From the NCBI GenBank assembly GCA_029237685.1, contig JAQZBV010000025.1:1-36157 (forward strand): 36,157 nucleotides of DNA, given 5' to 3'. Positions within the stretch are counted from its first letter, which is position 1, and each line of letters opens with the position of its first letter. The notes under the pieces are model-generated. The model saw only the letters and a program-made list of their open reading frames with translations, searched no databases and was not told where the DNA came from. This DNA is from Cytophagaceae bacterium. GTDB lineage: Bacteria; Bacteroidota; Bacteroidia; Cytophagales; Cytophagaceae. The position numbers and the translations under genes were made by a program. Positions 7,547 through 16,590 of this stretch are shown here, piece by piece.

Positions 7547-9112
7547 ATGTTAGAAATTATAGAACTCGCTTGTTTACCGCAACAAGCTTTTGATGAGTCT
7601 TACCTCCGCACACAAGCCTTTCAGAAATTAGGTATAAAGAATCCCGATGCATTTTATTGCCGAGTCATCCGTCGATCGATCGATGCAAGAAGTAGAGTGG
7701 TGCTTTATAGAATGGCATTGGAAGTGGGAGAGATAGAGCTTCTTAAACCGCTATCTTCTTACGAAATAAGTACGAACAATGTAGCGAAAGCCAAAGAAGT
7801 CATTGTTGTGGGAGCAGGTCCTGCAGGCTTGTTCGCAGCCTTGCGCTTGATAGAATTAGGTTATAAACCGGTTGTATTGGAGCGAGGAGCAGATGTAAAA
7901 GCCCGTCGCCGTGACCTGGCAGCGATCAATAAAGATAATATTGTTAATCCCGAATCCAATTATTGTTTTGGAGAAGGAGGTGCCGGAACTTATTCAGACG
8001 GCAAGCTTTATACGCGCTCAAAAAAACGTGGAGACTTGCGAAAAGTATTGGAATTATTTGTAGCACACGGTGCAAAAGAAGATATACTCATTGATACCCA
8101 TCCTCATATAGGAACCAATAAGCTTCCTGCTATCATACAAGGTATGCGAGAAAGCATCATTGCTGCAGGAGGAGAGGTTTTTTTCGACACCAAAGTGACA
8201 CGATTTATTTTGTCAGGGAATGAGGTAAAGGGAGTGGAGACAGCAGGTGGGACAAAGTATACAGGTATCGCTTGTATTCTGGCCACCGGACATTCAGCCC
8301 GTGATATTTTTGAATTGCTGCAGGAGCAAAACATCTACATTGAAGCCAAGCCTTTTGCTTTGGGTTTGAGGGTGGAACATCCGCAGGAAATCATTGACAG
8401 TGTGCAATACCATTGTGAGGACCGCGGTCCATATTTGCCGGCATCTTCTTATTCATTGGTTCAACAAGTAGCATACAAAGGCATAGACCGTGGTGTTTAT
8501 TCTTTTTGCATGTGTCCGGGGGGCTTTATTGTACCTGCGGCAACAGCTCAGGACGAAATCGTGGTCAATGGAATGTCACCGTCGAGACGAGATTCAAAGT
8601 ATGCCAATTCCGGCATTGTGGTTTCTGTAGAGTTGGAAGATATTCTTGAGTTCTCTGGTAAAGGAGCCTTGGCTTGCATGGCTTTTCAAAAAAGTGTAGA
8701 ACATAGGGCCTGGCTTGCGGCAGGAAAGACACAGGCTGCTCCTGCGCAGCGTCTCGTGGATTTTGTGAACGGCAGACTTTCTACTTCATTACCAGAAAGT
8801 TCTTATCAGCCTGGATTAACTTCTGCCGTGCTGGACGATGTTTTACCTCCTTTTATTGCGCATCGTTTGAAAGGTGGTTTTAAAGCCTTTGGGCAAAAGA
8901 TAAAAGGCTTTTATACCAATGAAGCTCAGGTTGTGGGAGTTGAGAGTCGTACCTCTTCTCCTGTAGCGGTGCCGAGGAACAAAGAGACGTTGGAACATGT
9001 TCAGGTAAAAAGGTTATACCCTTGCGGTGAAGGTGCCGGTTATGCCGGAGGTATTGTTTCAGCAGCCATCGATGGCATGAAATGTGCCGAAGCTATAGCA
9101 TCGGTTTATTAA
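7547..9112 (+). CDS. FAD-dependent dehydrogenase of the COG2509 type
   Basis: A 521-residue flavoprotein. The dinucleotide-binding motif VIVVGAGPAGLFAALRL begins at residue 85, preceded by an 80-residue N-terminal domain typical of this group. Further blocks are the ERG following the second strand of the fold, GEGGAGTYSDGKLYTR, and the C-terminal FAD-contact motif YPCGEGAGYAGGI. Members are widely conserved but their substrate is unknown; they resemble GidA/thiazole-type oxidoreductases only in the FAD fold. The next gene starts eight bases downstream, suggesting co-transcription. Confidence 0.85.
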   Translation: MLEIIELACLPQQAFDESYLRTQAFQKLGIKNPDAFYCRVIRRSIDARSRVVLYRMALEVGEIELLKPLSSYEISTNNVAKAKEVIVVGAGPAGLFAALRLIELGYKPVVLERGADVKARRRDLAAINKDNIVNPESNYCFGEGGAGTYSDGKLYTRSKKRGDLRKVLELFVAHGAKEDILIDTHPHIGTNKLPAIIQGMRESIIAAGGEVFFDTKVTRFILSGNEVKGVETAGGTKYTGIACILATGHSARDIFELLQEQNIYIEAKPFALGLRVEHPQEIIDSVQYHCEDRGPYLPASSYSLVQQVAYKGIDRGVYSFCMCPGGFIVPAATAQDEIVVNGMSPSRRDSKYANSGIVVSVELEDILEFSGKGALACMAFQKSVEHRAWLAAGKTQAAPAQRLVDFVNGRLSTSLPESSYQPGLTSAVLDDVLPPFIAHRLKGGFKAFGQKIKGFYTNEAQVVGVESRTSSPVAVPRNKETLEHVQVKRLYPCGEGAGYAGGIVSAAIDGMKCAEAIASVY

Positions 9113-9120
9113 TTGAAGGT

Positions 9121-9483
9121 ATGGAAAAGAGAACATTGATTATAGGCTCGTCAGAAGACCCCACACGTTATGCCAGCTTGGCTGCAGGACGTTTACGGAG
9201 ACATAAGATTGCTTTTGTACCTTTAGGCCTTCGAACAGGTACCATAGAAGGCGAAACCATCGTTACCGGAAAGCCGGATTTGAAAGACATTCATACCGTC
9301 ACTTTATACATCAATCCAAAACGTCAACCGGAGTATTACGATTACATTATTTCTTTGCATCCTAAGCGTGTTATTTTCAATCCAGGTACAGAAAACGATG
9401 ACTTTGCTCAACGGCTTGAAAGTAAAGGCATAGAAGCTGTTGAAGGTTGTACTTTAGTTATGATTGGAACGGGTACTTATTAA
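9121..9483 (+). CDS. CoA-binding protein (YccU/CoA_binding_2 family)
   Basis: A 121-residue single-domain protein with a Rossmann fold: TLIIGSSEDPTRYASLAAGRL at the N-terminus matches the first strand and phosphate loop, and RVIFNPGTEND and CTLVMIGTGTY are the later strands. An in-frame ATG at 9082 lies inside the upstream gene; the ATG at 9121, eight bases after that gene's stop, gives the usual family start (MEKRTLIIG). Proteins of this family bind CoA or an acyl-CoA, but no reaction is established. It is probably co-transcribed with the flavoprotein. Confidence 0.82.
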   Translation: MEKRTLIIGSSEDPTRYASLAAGRLRRHKIAFVPLGLRTGTIEGETIVTGKPDLKDIHTVTLYINPKRQPEYYDYIISLHPKRVIFNPGTENDDFAQRLESKGIEAVEGCTLVMIGTGTY

Positions 9484-9524
9484 GCTTTTTTAGAAGGATT
9501 TTTTTGTTTCGTTTTTGTGGATAA

Positions 9525-9533
9525 AATCTATAA
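9525..9533 (-). promoter_or_regulatory. Perfect DnaA-box match upstream of gyrB
   Basis: TGTGGATAA is the reverse complement of the consensus DnaA box TTATCCACA. It lies 58 bases before the gyrB start. A single box is weak evidence; it is listed because all three perfect boxes I found in the window are intergenic. Confidence 0.35.
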
Positions 9534-9543
9534 AAACGCGCTG

Positions 9544-9573
9544 TTTTCTGGTGTAAAAATAGTATTTTTACAC
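9544..9573 (+). promoter_or_regulatory. gyrB promoter region with overlapping 11-bp dyad
   Basis: GTGTAAAAATA (9551-9561) is followed by one G and then by its perfect reverse complement (9563-9573). The right arm starts with TATTTTTA, one mismatch from the Bacteroidota -7 box TAnnTTTG. TTTTCTG lies 12 bases upstream, at 9544-9550. Transcription would start near 9578, about 15 bases before the ATG. The dyad over the -7 region fits an operator. The same arrangement occurs before metF. Confidence 0.45.
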
Positions 9574-9582
9574 TACTACTAA

Positions 9583-11553
<1,971 letters not shown>

Positions 11554-11589
11554 ATTCAAAAACATAATATTAATTTAATCGTAAAAATG

Positions 11590-11612
11590 AGGGGCTAATA
11601 ACCCCTTTTTTT
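11590..11612 (+). terminator. Terminator after gyrB
   Basis: AGGGG at 11590-11594 and CCCCT at 11602-11606 form a short GC stem around CTAATAA, followed by a run of T. It sits 36 bases after the gyrB stop and 22 bases before ppk1, so it probably separates the two transcripts at least partly. Confidence 0.6.
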
Positions 11613-11634
11613 AATTTCGATCTTCGGTAAATCT

Positions 11635-13746
11635 ATGTTTTGGCAAAAAAATAACAACAACCCGGTAGACAGTAAGTACATTAGTCGAGATCTAAGCTGG
11701 ATTAATTTTAATTACAGAGTATTAGATCAAACCGTGCATCCCGATCACAATGTGTTTGAGGCGATGAAGTTTTTAGCGATCACGTCTTCCAACCTGGATG
11801 AGTTTTTTCAAATCAGGATTGGTAGCTTATACAATTACATCGACTATGGCAAGGAACGCACCGACTATTCAGGGCTGCGTGAGACTACTTTCAGAAGAAC
11901 TCTGTTAGCAGAAGTGAAGGCCTTTTACGAAAGACAAAAAGAAATTTATGCTCAAGAATTGAAGCCTGCTTTTCATGATGCAGGTTTTTTAATAGCCAAT
12001 TTGAATGACTTATCGGAAGAGGAGAGACAAAAGGCGGATGATTATTTCAAGCGGATTTTGTTTCCAATGCTTACTCCGATGACTTACGACGGTTATCATT
12101 CTTTCCCCATCCTGATGAATAAGCTGATGGTGTTAGGTGTGGTGACCAAGAACGACGGTCTGATTGGAGAACAGAAGAAATTGTCCTTTGTTCAAATGCC
12201 TCAAAATCTTCCTAAGTTTTATGAGATCATAAGAGGTGACCTAATTATTTTTGTCCCTACTGTTGAAATCATTCGCGCGCATATTCATAAACTGTTTCGT
12301 AATGTAGAAATTGTAGCGGTTTCCTCTTTCCGCATTACCCGCAACGGTGATTTTTCGGTGGAAGAAAGCGACGACATGGAGGAGCAGTACATCGAGGAGA
12401 TCAAGAAGAAATTGATGTCTAGAAAAACGGCGCGAGTAGTACGTTTGGAGACAGAGCCAGGCATGAATGAATGGATGAAGTCTCTTTTAGTTCAGCGTTG
12501 GGATATCGATGAGTATAACATATTTGAAAATACTGAATTGATTGATTATTCTGCTTTGTGGCAGATTGTCAATCATAAAGAGTTTAAGGAGGAATTACCT
12601 TCCGTAAAGCCTCCGGTAAAACCTTTGACTTTGGTGGAAGATGAAAAAACATTGGATCTGTTTGATTACCTAAAAGATCATGACCTGTTGTTGCATCATC
12701 CTTACAACAGCTTTAATTATGTATTGGACTTGATTGAAGAAGCGGCTGAAGATCAGAATGTATTGGCCATTAAAGTAACTATTTACCGTTTGGCCAAGAA
12801 CTCCAGAATCAGTGCGGCTTTGCTTAAAGCGGCAGAAAATGGGAAACACGTTTCCGTACTGTTTGAAGTGAAAGCGCGATTCGATGAAGAGAATAATATC
12901 AAAGAAGCACAGCGGTTACAGAAAGCAGGCTGCTTCGTAGTTTATGGTGTCAATAAATACAAGACACATACTAAGCTCTTACTTATCGTAAGGAAAGATT
13001 CGGAGGAACAGGTTACGAGTTATGTACACTTGTCTAGTGGTAATTACAACGAAGAGACAGCGCGTTTGTATACAGACATCAGTTTATTGACAACCAATGA
13101 AATATATGCACAAGATATCAGCGAATTTTTTAATGTAATTACAGGCCATTCACGACCAGGAGTTTATCAAAGTATTATTACCGCACCTGGTGATATGCGT
13201 ACGGAGCTGATCGATTTGATTTTGAAGGAAGCTGACAATGCGAGAGAAGGCAAGCCAAGCGGTATAGTGATTAAAATTAATTCACTTCAGGATCAAGCGG
13301 TCATTGATGCGTTATATACTGCATCGGGTGCCGGTGTGAAAATTAAATTGATTGTTCGTGGGATCTGTTGTTTGAAACCAGGTAAGCAAGGGTTGAGTGA
13401 AAATATTACGGTGCGTTCTATTGTTGGAAATTTTCTGGAACATTCGAGAATTTATTATTTCCATAACCAAGGCGATCCGGTTGTATTGGGTGGTAGTGCG
13501 GATGCAATGATCAGAAGTTTTGACCGACGCATAGAATCGTTGTTTAAAATCAACGATGAAAAATGCAAGCAGGAAGTCATTGCGATGCTTCAGTATAATC
13601 TATTGGATAATTATAATGCGTATGAATTAGATTCTCAGACCAACTATACCAAAGTTGTTCCCGTTCCAGGCGAAGCGTTGTTTAATATGCACGAAGAGTT
13701 TTACAAAATTACGGAGAAAGAAGTACAAGCCGCAAAGGTTTTTTAG
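11635..13746 (+). CDS. ppk1: Polyphosphate kinase 1
   Basis: A 703-residue kinase that reversibly makes inorganic polyphosphate from ATP. The N-terminal domain opens with RDLSWINFNYRVLDQ and SSNLDEFFQIR, both hallmark PPK1 blocks. The catalytic domains show TIYRLAKNSRISAALLKAAE, LFEVKARFDEENNI, and GVNKYKTHTKLLLI, which carries the histidine that is phosphorylated. A second phospholipase D-like histidine lies near IYYFHNQGDP, before GGSADAMIRSFDRRIES. Full family length. It sits opposite ppx, which degrades the product, with a response regulator gene between them. Confidence 0.93.
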   Translation: MFWQKNNNNPVDSKYISRDLSWINFNYRVLDQTVHPDHNVFEAMKFLAITSSNLDEFFQIRIGSLYNYIDYGKERTDYSGLRETTFRRTLLAEVKAFYERQKEIYAQELKPAFHDAGFLIANLNDLSEEERQKADDYFKRILFPMLTPMTYDGYHSFPILMNKLMVLGVVTKNDGLIGEQKKLSFVQMPQNLPKFYEIIRGDLIIFVPTVEIIRAHIHKLFRNVEIVAVSSFRITRNGDFSVEESDDMEEQYIEEIKKKLMSRKTARVVRLETEPGMNEWMKSLLVQRWDIDEYNIFENTELIDYSALWQIVNHKEFKEELPSVKPPVKPLTLVEDEKTLDLFDYLKDHDLLLHHPYNSFNYVLDLIEEAAEDQNVLAIKVTIYRLAKNSRISAALLKAAENGKHVSVLFEVKARFDEENNIKEAQRLQKAGCFVVYGVNKYKTHTKLLLIVRKDSEEQVTSYVHLSSGNYNEETARLYTDISLLTTNEIYAQDISEFFNVITGHSRPGVYQSIITAPGDMRTELIDLILKEADNAREGKPSGIVIKINSLQDQAVIDALYTASGAGVKIKLIVRGICCLKPGKQGLSENITVRSIVGNFLEHSRIYYFHNQGDPVVLGGSADAMIRSFDRRIESLFKINDEKCKQEVIAMLQYNLLDNYNAYELDSQTNYTKVVPVPGEALFNMHEEFYKITEKEVQAAKVF

Positions 13747-13770
13747 TACTCACTTTAGCTACAGAATAGA

Positions 13771-13800
13771 AAAAGTCTCGCATGAAGTGAGACTTTTTTT
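13771..13800. terminator. Bidirectional terminator between ppk1 and the response regulator
   Basis: AAAAGTCTC (13771-13779) pairs exactly with GAGACTTTT (13789-13797) around a 9-base loop. There is a T run on the plus side and A's on the other, so it can serve both ppk1 and the convergent gene ending at 13799. Confidence 0.8.
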
Positions 13801-14191
13801 ATAAGCTATTCACAATGGCTTTAAAATCTGAAATTTGCAAAGGCTTCTCTAGATAGCCTTTTACCGATGAATAGGTGAGCGCTTTCTTTCTGTCTTCCAG
13901 TCGCAAGGATGATGTGTACATGATTACACGAATAGCATCCAGGATGTCACTGGATTGACACAGATCCAAAAAATCAAACCCGTCAATATAGGGCATGTTA
14001 ATGTCTAATAAAATGTATTCGGGAAGTTGAATGTTGTTTTTCTTTTTCTGAATCAGTTCATTGATTGCAGCCGGAGATTCCATGTAAATAGATATTTTTT
14101 CTACCATGCCGGATTTTTCCAGGCATTTTTGTGTGATGAAGTTTGAAATGTCATCGTCATCAACAATCATGATCTCACTTAACTTGGACAT
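13799..14191 (-). CDS. Single-domain response regulator (receiver only)
   Basis: A 130-residue CheY-like receiver with no output domain. The acidic cluster is Asp 11-14 (IVDDDD), the phosphorylated aspartate is Asp63 in LLDINMP, the switch Thr93 is in MYTSS, and the conserved Lys116 is in LEKP. I start it at the ATG at 14191 (MSKLSEIM). The frame stays open to a GTG at 14326, but that extra segment is basic, lacks a fold and does not resemble the family. It would relay phosphate from an unlinked histidine kinase. Downstream of ppx on the same strand, it might be transcribed with it; a role in polyphosphate control is only a guess. Confidence 0.85.
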   Translation of the reverse strand: MSKLSEIMIVDDDDISNFITQKCLEKSGMVEKISIYMESPAAINELIQKKKNNIQLPEYILLDINMPYIDGFDFLDLCQSSDILDAIRVIMYTSSLRLEDRKKALTYSSVKGYLEKPLQISDFKAIVNSL

Positions 14192-14325
14192 GTATATCAG
14201 ATAGAAAGAGCGATAGAATAAGCGATGGATGAAATGATTGTTCCTATAATTCCGCATACAATCATGAATCCAAGATTTTTTTTTACCGGAATAATTTTCC
14301 AATACAATGCTAATGGCATCACACA

Positions 14326-14433
14326 CTAAGCAGATTTGAAGAAATAAGGTTGCTCTATCGAATACATCTGCTTCTTGGTCCCGTTCTTCAGCACCTTATT
14401 GTCTGCTTCAGGCTGAGCGTTTTCCTGTGCCAT
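14326..14433 (-). CDS. Possible 35-residue protein between ppx and the response regulator
   Basis: An ATG-started frame of 35 codons begins 15 bases after the ppx stop on the same strand. It starts MAQENAQPEADNKV and ends EQPYFFKSA before a TAG. The composition (hydrophilic with an aromatic end) is protein-like, but I know no homolog and there is no clear ribosome binding site. It could equally be spacer sequence. Confidence 0.25.
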   Translation of the reverse strand: MAQENAQPEADNKVLKNGTKKQMYSIEQPYFFKSA

Positions 14434-14448
14434 GCGTAAGGAGTGTTT

Positions 14449-15384
14449 TTATTTTTTGTATTTGTTGAAGTTCAATACCTGATTGACAGAAACACTTTTG
14501 TTCGTATTTCTTTCATACAGCATCAGCATTAAACCGTCTTTTAGACCCAACTCAGGAACCATCATTTTGGTGGCTTTGGCCCATCGCATGATGTTCAGGT
14601 AAATGTCCGAGGCCGGTATAATCACATCCGCACGATCCGTGTTCATCATCAGTATATTTACTCTTTCTTCGTACGTATAGCCGGCAATGATTTGCTGTGT
14701 TTCTTCTAACTTTTTTAAAGAGATGACTTGTTTCTCTTTTTTATTTTTATCACCACTTCCCAATTCGTACAACTTACCAATGTTGCCACCGGTACCGATT
14801 GCCGTGATTGGTTTTGGTGCTTTGAAGGTTTGTTCTTCAATCCAACGTCGCATCTCTTCCCATTCTTCCGGTGTGTCCAAACCGTTTAGCCTACGAACGG
14901 AACCGATCTTGAAAGAGCGCGTGGCTATTTTTTGTTTGTTGACAAAGAAATTGATTTCAGTACTACCGCCACCCACATCAATGTGTATGTAGCTTGAATC
15001 GTCGAGCTCATTGTAGAGTACTGTGTTGATCAGTTCTGCTTCTTTATCTCCATCGATGATATCGATTTGTACACCCAATAAATCTTTTACTTTGAAAGCG
15101 ATGTCTTTGCCGTTTCGGGCTTCACGCATGGCTGACGTGGCGCAGATGATATAATCGTCTACTTCGTATAAGTCAAATAAGTTTTTGAAGGTTTGTATCA
15201 GTTTAAAAAATTTGGCTTCTTTTCCGGCACTAATTTCACCGATTTTGAATACATCTTCACCCAACCGCAGAGGGAAACGTACGTATTCCATTTTCTTGAA
15301 AAGAACCATTCCGTTTACATCAATTATTTTACTAACCTGAAAACGGATGGCGTTTGATCCTATGTCTACAGCTCCTAGCTTCAC
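14449..15384 (-). CDS. ppx: Exopolyphosphatase / Ppx-GppA family phosphatase
   Basis: A 311-residue member of the ASKHA-fold Ppx/GppA family, which releases phosphate from polyphosphate or converts pppGpp to ppGpp. The phosphate-1 loop is DIGSNAIRFQV (residues 7-17), followed by ICATSAMREARNG, the phosphate-2 loop HIDVGGGSTEINFF with its conserved glutamate, and AIGTGGNIGKLYEL. It is the short two-subdomain form without the C-terminal HD domain. Proximity to ppk1 favours polyphosphate as the substrate. Confidence 0.85.
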   Translation of the reverse strand: MKLGAVDIGSNAIRFQVSKIIDVNGMVLFKKMEYVRFPLRLGEDVFKIGEISAGKEAKFFKLIQTFKNLFDLYEVDDYIICATSAMREARNGKDIAFKVKDLLGVQIDIIDGDKEAELINTVLYNELDDSSYIHIDVGGGSTEINFFVNKQKIATRSFKIGSVRRLNGLDTPEEWEEMRRWIEEQTFKAPKPITAIGTGGNIGKLYELGSGDKNKKEKQVISLKKLEETQQIIAGYTYEERVNILMMNTDRADVIIPASDIYLNIMRWAKATKMMVPELGLKDGLMLMLYERNTNKSVSVNQVLNFNKYKK

Positions 15385-15449
15385 GAGGGTATTGGATGGT
15401 TATAGTTAGCTGTGAAATTACACATTAATACGTTCGGAATCCAAACTCT

Positions 15450-15478
15450 TTATCCACATTTGACCGAGGTTACGTTTG
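15450..15478 (+). promoter_or_regulatory. Candidate metH promoter with perfect DnaA-box match
   Basis: TACGTTTG at 15471-15478 matches the Bacteroidota -7 box TAnnTTTG exactly and lies in the spacer before metH. TTATCCACA at 15450-15458 is a perfect DnaA box and covers the place where the -33 box would be. No good TTTG -33 element is visible. The spacer also serves the divergent ppx gene. Confidence 0.35.
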
Positions 15479-15563
15479 TTTATTAGGCGATTAAGACTGA
15501 TATTTGCAGGTCTTTTTGAACGTGTAAAAAGCATTTGTTGTTATCCTCCAAAGATTTCGTGTT

Positions 15564-16574
15564 ATGCCCGATATATACAAAGAATTAGAAAAACGTATCC
15601 TGATCCTGGATGGTGCCATGGGTACCATGATCCAGCGGTATAACCTGGATGAAAATGATTTCAGAAACGAGTCTTTGGCTAATCATGAGCATCCATTAAA
15701 GGGAAACAACGATTTATTGAGCATTACTCAACCTGACGTTATACTGGCTATTCACAAGCAATACCTTGATGCAGGAGCAGATATTTTAGAGACCAATACA
15801 TTCAGCAGCACGACCATTGCGCAGGCGGATTATCACCTGGAACATTTGGTATACGAGTTGAATTACGAAGGTGCCAAACTCGCTAAGCAAGCTTGTGCAG
15901 AGTATACGGCAAAGGATCCATCCAGACCGCGTTTTGTTGCCGGTGCGATAGGACCGACAAACAGAACCGCATCTATTTCTCCGGATGTAAACGATCCGGG
16001 ATACAGGGCCATTACCTTTGATCAATTGAAAGTAGCATACAAGGAACAAGCCGCTGCCCTTTGGGACGGTGGTGTGGATGCTTTTTTAGTAGAGACAATA
16101 TTTGATACCCTGAATGCGAAAGCCGCTTTATTTGGTTTAATGGAATTGATGGATGAACGCGGTGCCACATTGCCCATCATGGTCTCCGCGACCATCACCG
16201 ATGCCAGCGGACGTACCTTGACAGGTCAAACCACAGAAGCTTTTCTGATTTCAGTTTCTCATGCGCCGTTGATTTCTGTCGGATTGAATTGCGCTTTGGG
16301 GGCAAGAGAATTAAGACCTTATTTACAAGTCCTGGCAAAAGAAGCCGATGTGTTTGTCAGTGCTTATCCTAACGCCGGTTTACCGAATGAGTTTGGACAA
16401 TACGATCAAACGCCGGAACAAATGGCCGACGAAATTGAAGTTTTCCTGAAAGAAGGATTAATCAATATTGTAGGAGGATGTTGCGGATCAACTCCGGATC
16501 ACATCCAGGCCATTGCCAAACGAGCTGCACAATACGCACCTCGCCAATTTGAATACAATAGCAGTAAAATATAA
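15564..16574 (+). CDS. metH: Methionine synthase, homocysteine-binding module (split MetH part 1)
   Basis: A 336-residue homocysteine S-methyltransferase domain. [11 protein letters not shown] at the start and [15 protein letters not shown] are family blocks. The zinc site is visible as a Cys in [11 protein letters not shown] (about residue 240) and the Cys pair in [10 protein letters not shown] (about 303-304). It equals the first 340-350 residues of full-length cobalamin-dependent MetH and ends exactly at the linker to the folate domain. The remainder is encoded by the next gene, 16 bases downstream, so both proteins must associate to transfer methyl from folate through cobalamin to homocysteine. 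Confidence 0.9.
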   Translation: MPDIYKELEKRILILDGAMGTMIQRYNLDENDFRNESLANHEHPLKGNNDLLSITQPDVILAIHKQYLDAGADILETNTFSSTTIAQADYHLEHLVYELNYEGAKLAKQACAEYTAKDPSRPRFVAGAIGPTNRTASISPDVNDPGYRAITFDQLKVAYKEQAAALWDGGVDAFLVETIFDTLNAKAALFGLMELMDERGATLPIMVSATITDASGRTLTGQTTEAFLISVSHAPLISVGLNCALGARELRPYLQVLAKEADVFVSAYPNAGLPNEFGQYDQTPEQMADEIEVFLKEGLINIVGGCCGSTPDHIQAIAKRAAQYAPRQFEYNSSKI

Positions 16575-16590
16575 TTTTCTTTCTTACACT

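Noticed and set aside
14192-14326. N-terminal extension of the response regulator from a GTG at 14326
   Set aside because: The extension is not receiver-like, and the ATG at 14191 gives the exact family start.
15385-15563. SAM or cobalamin riboswitch before metH
   Set aside because: I looked for the B12-box type sequence and for SAM-binding cores and saw neither. The spacer is short and holds only the promoter-like sites described.
16513-16590. metH split caused by a recent frameshift
   Set aside because: The first protein ends and the second begins exactly at the interdomain linker with a good ATG and no leftover coding similarity in the overlap.
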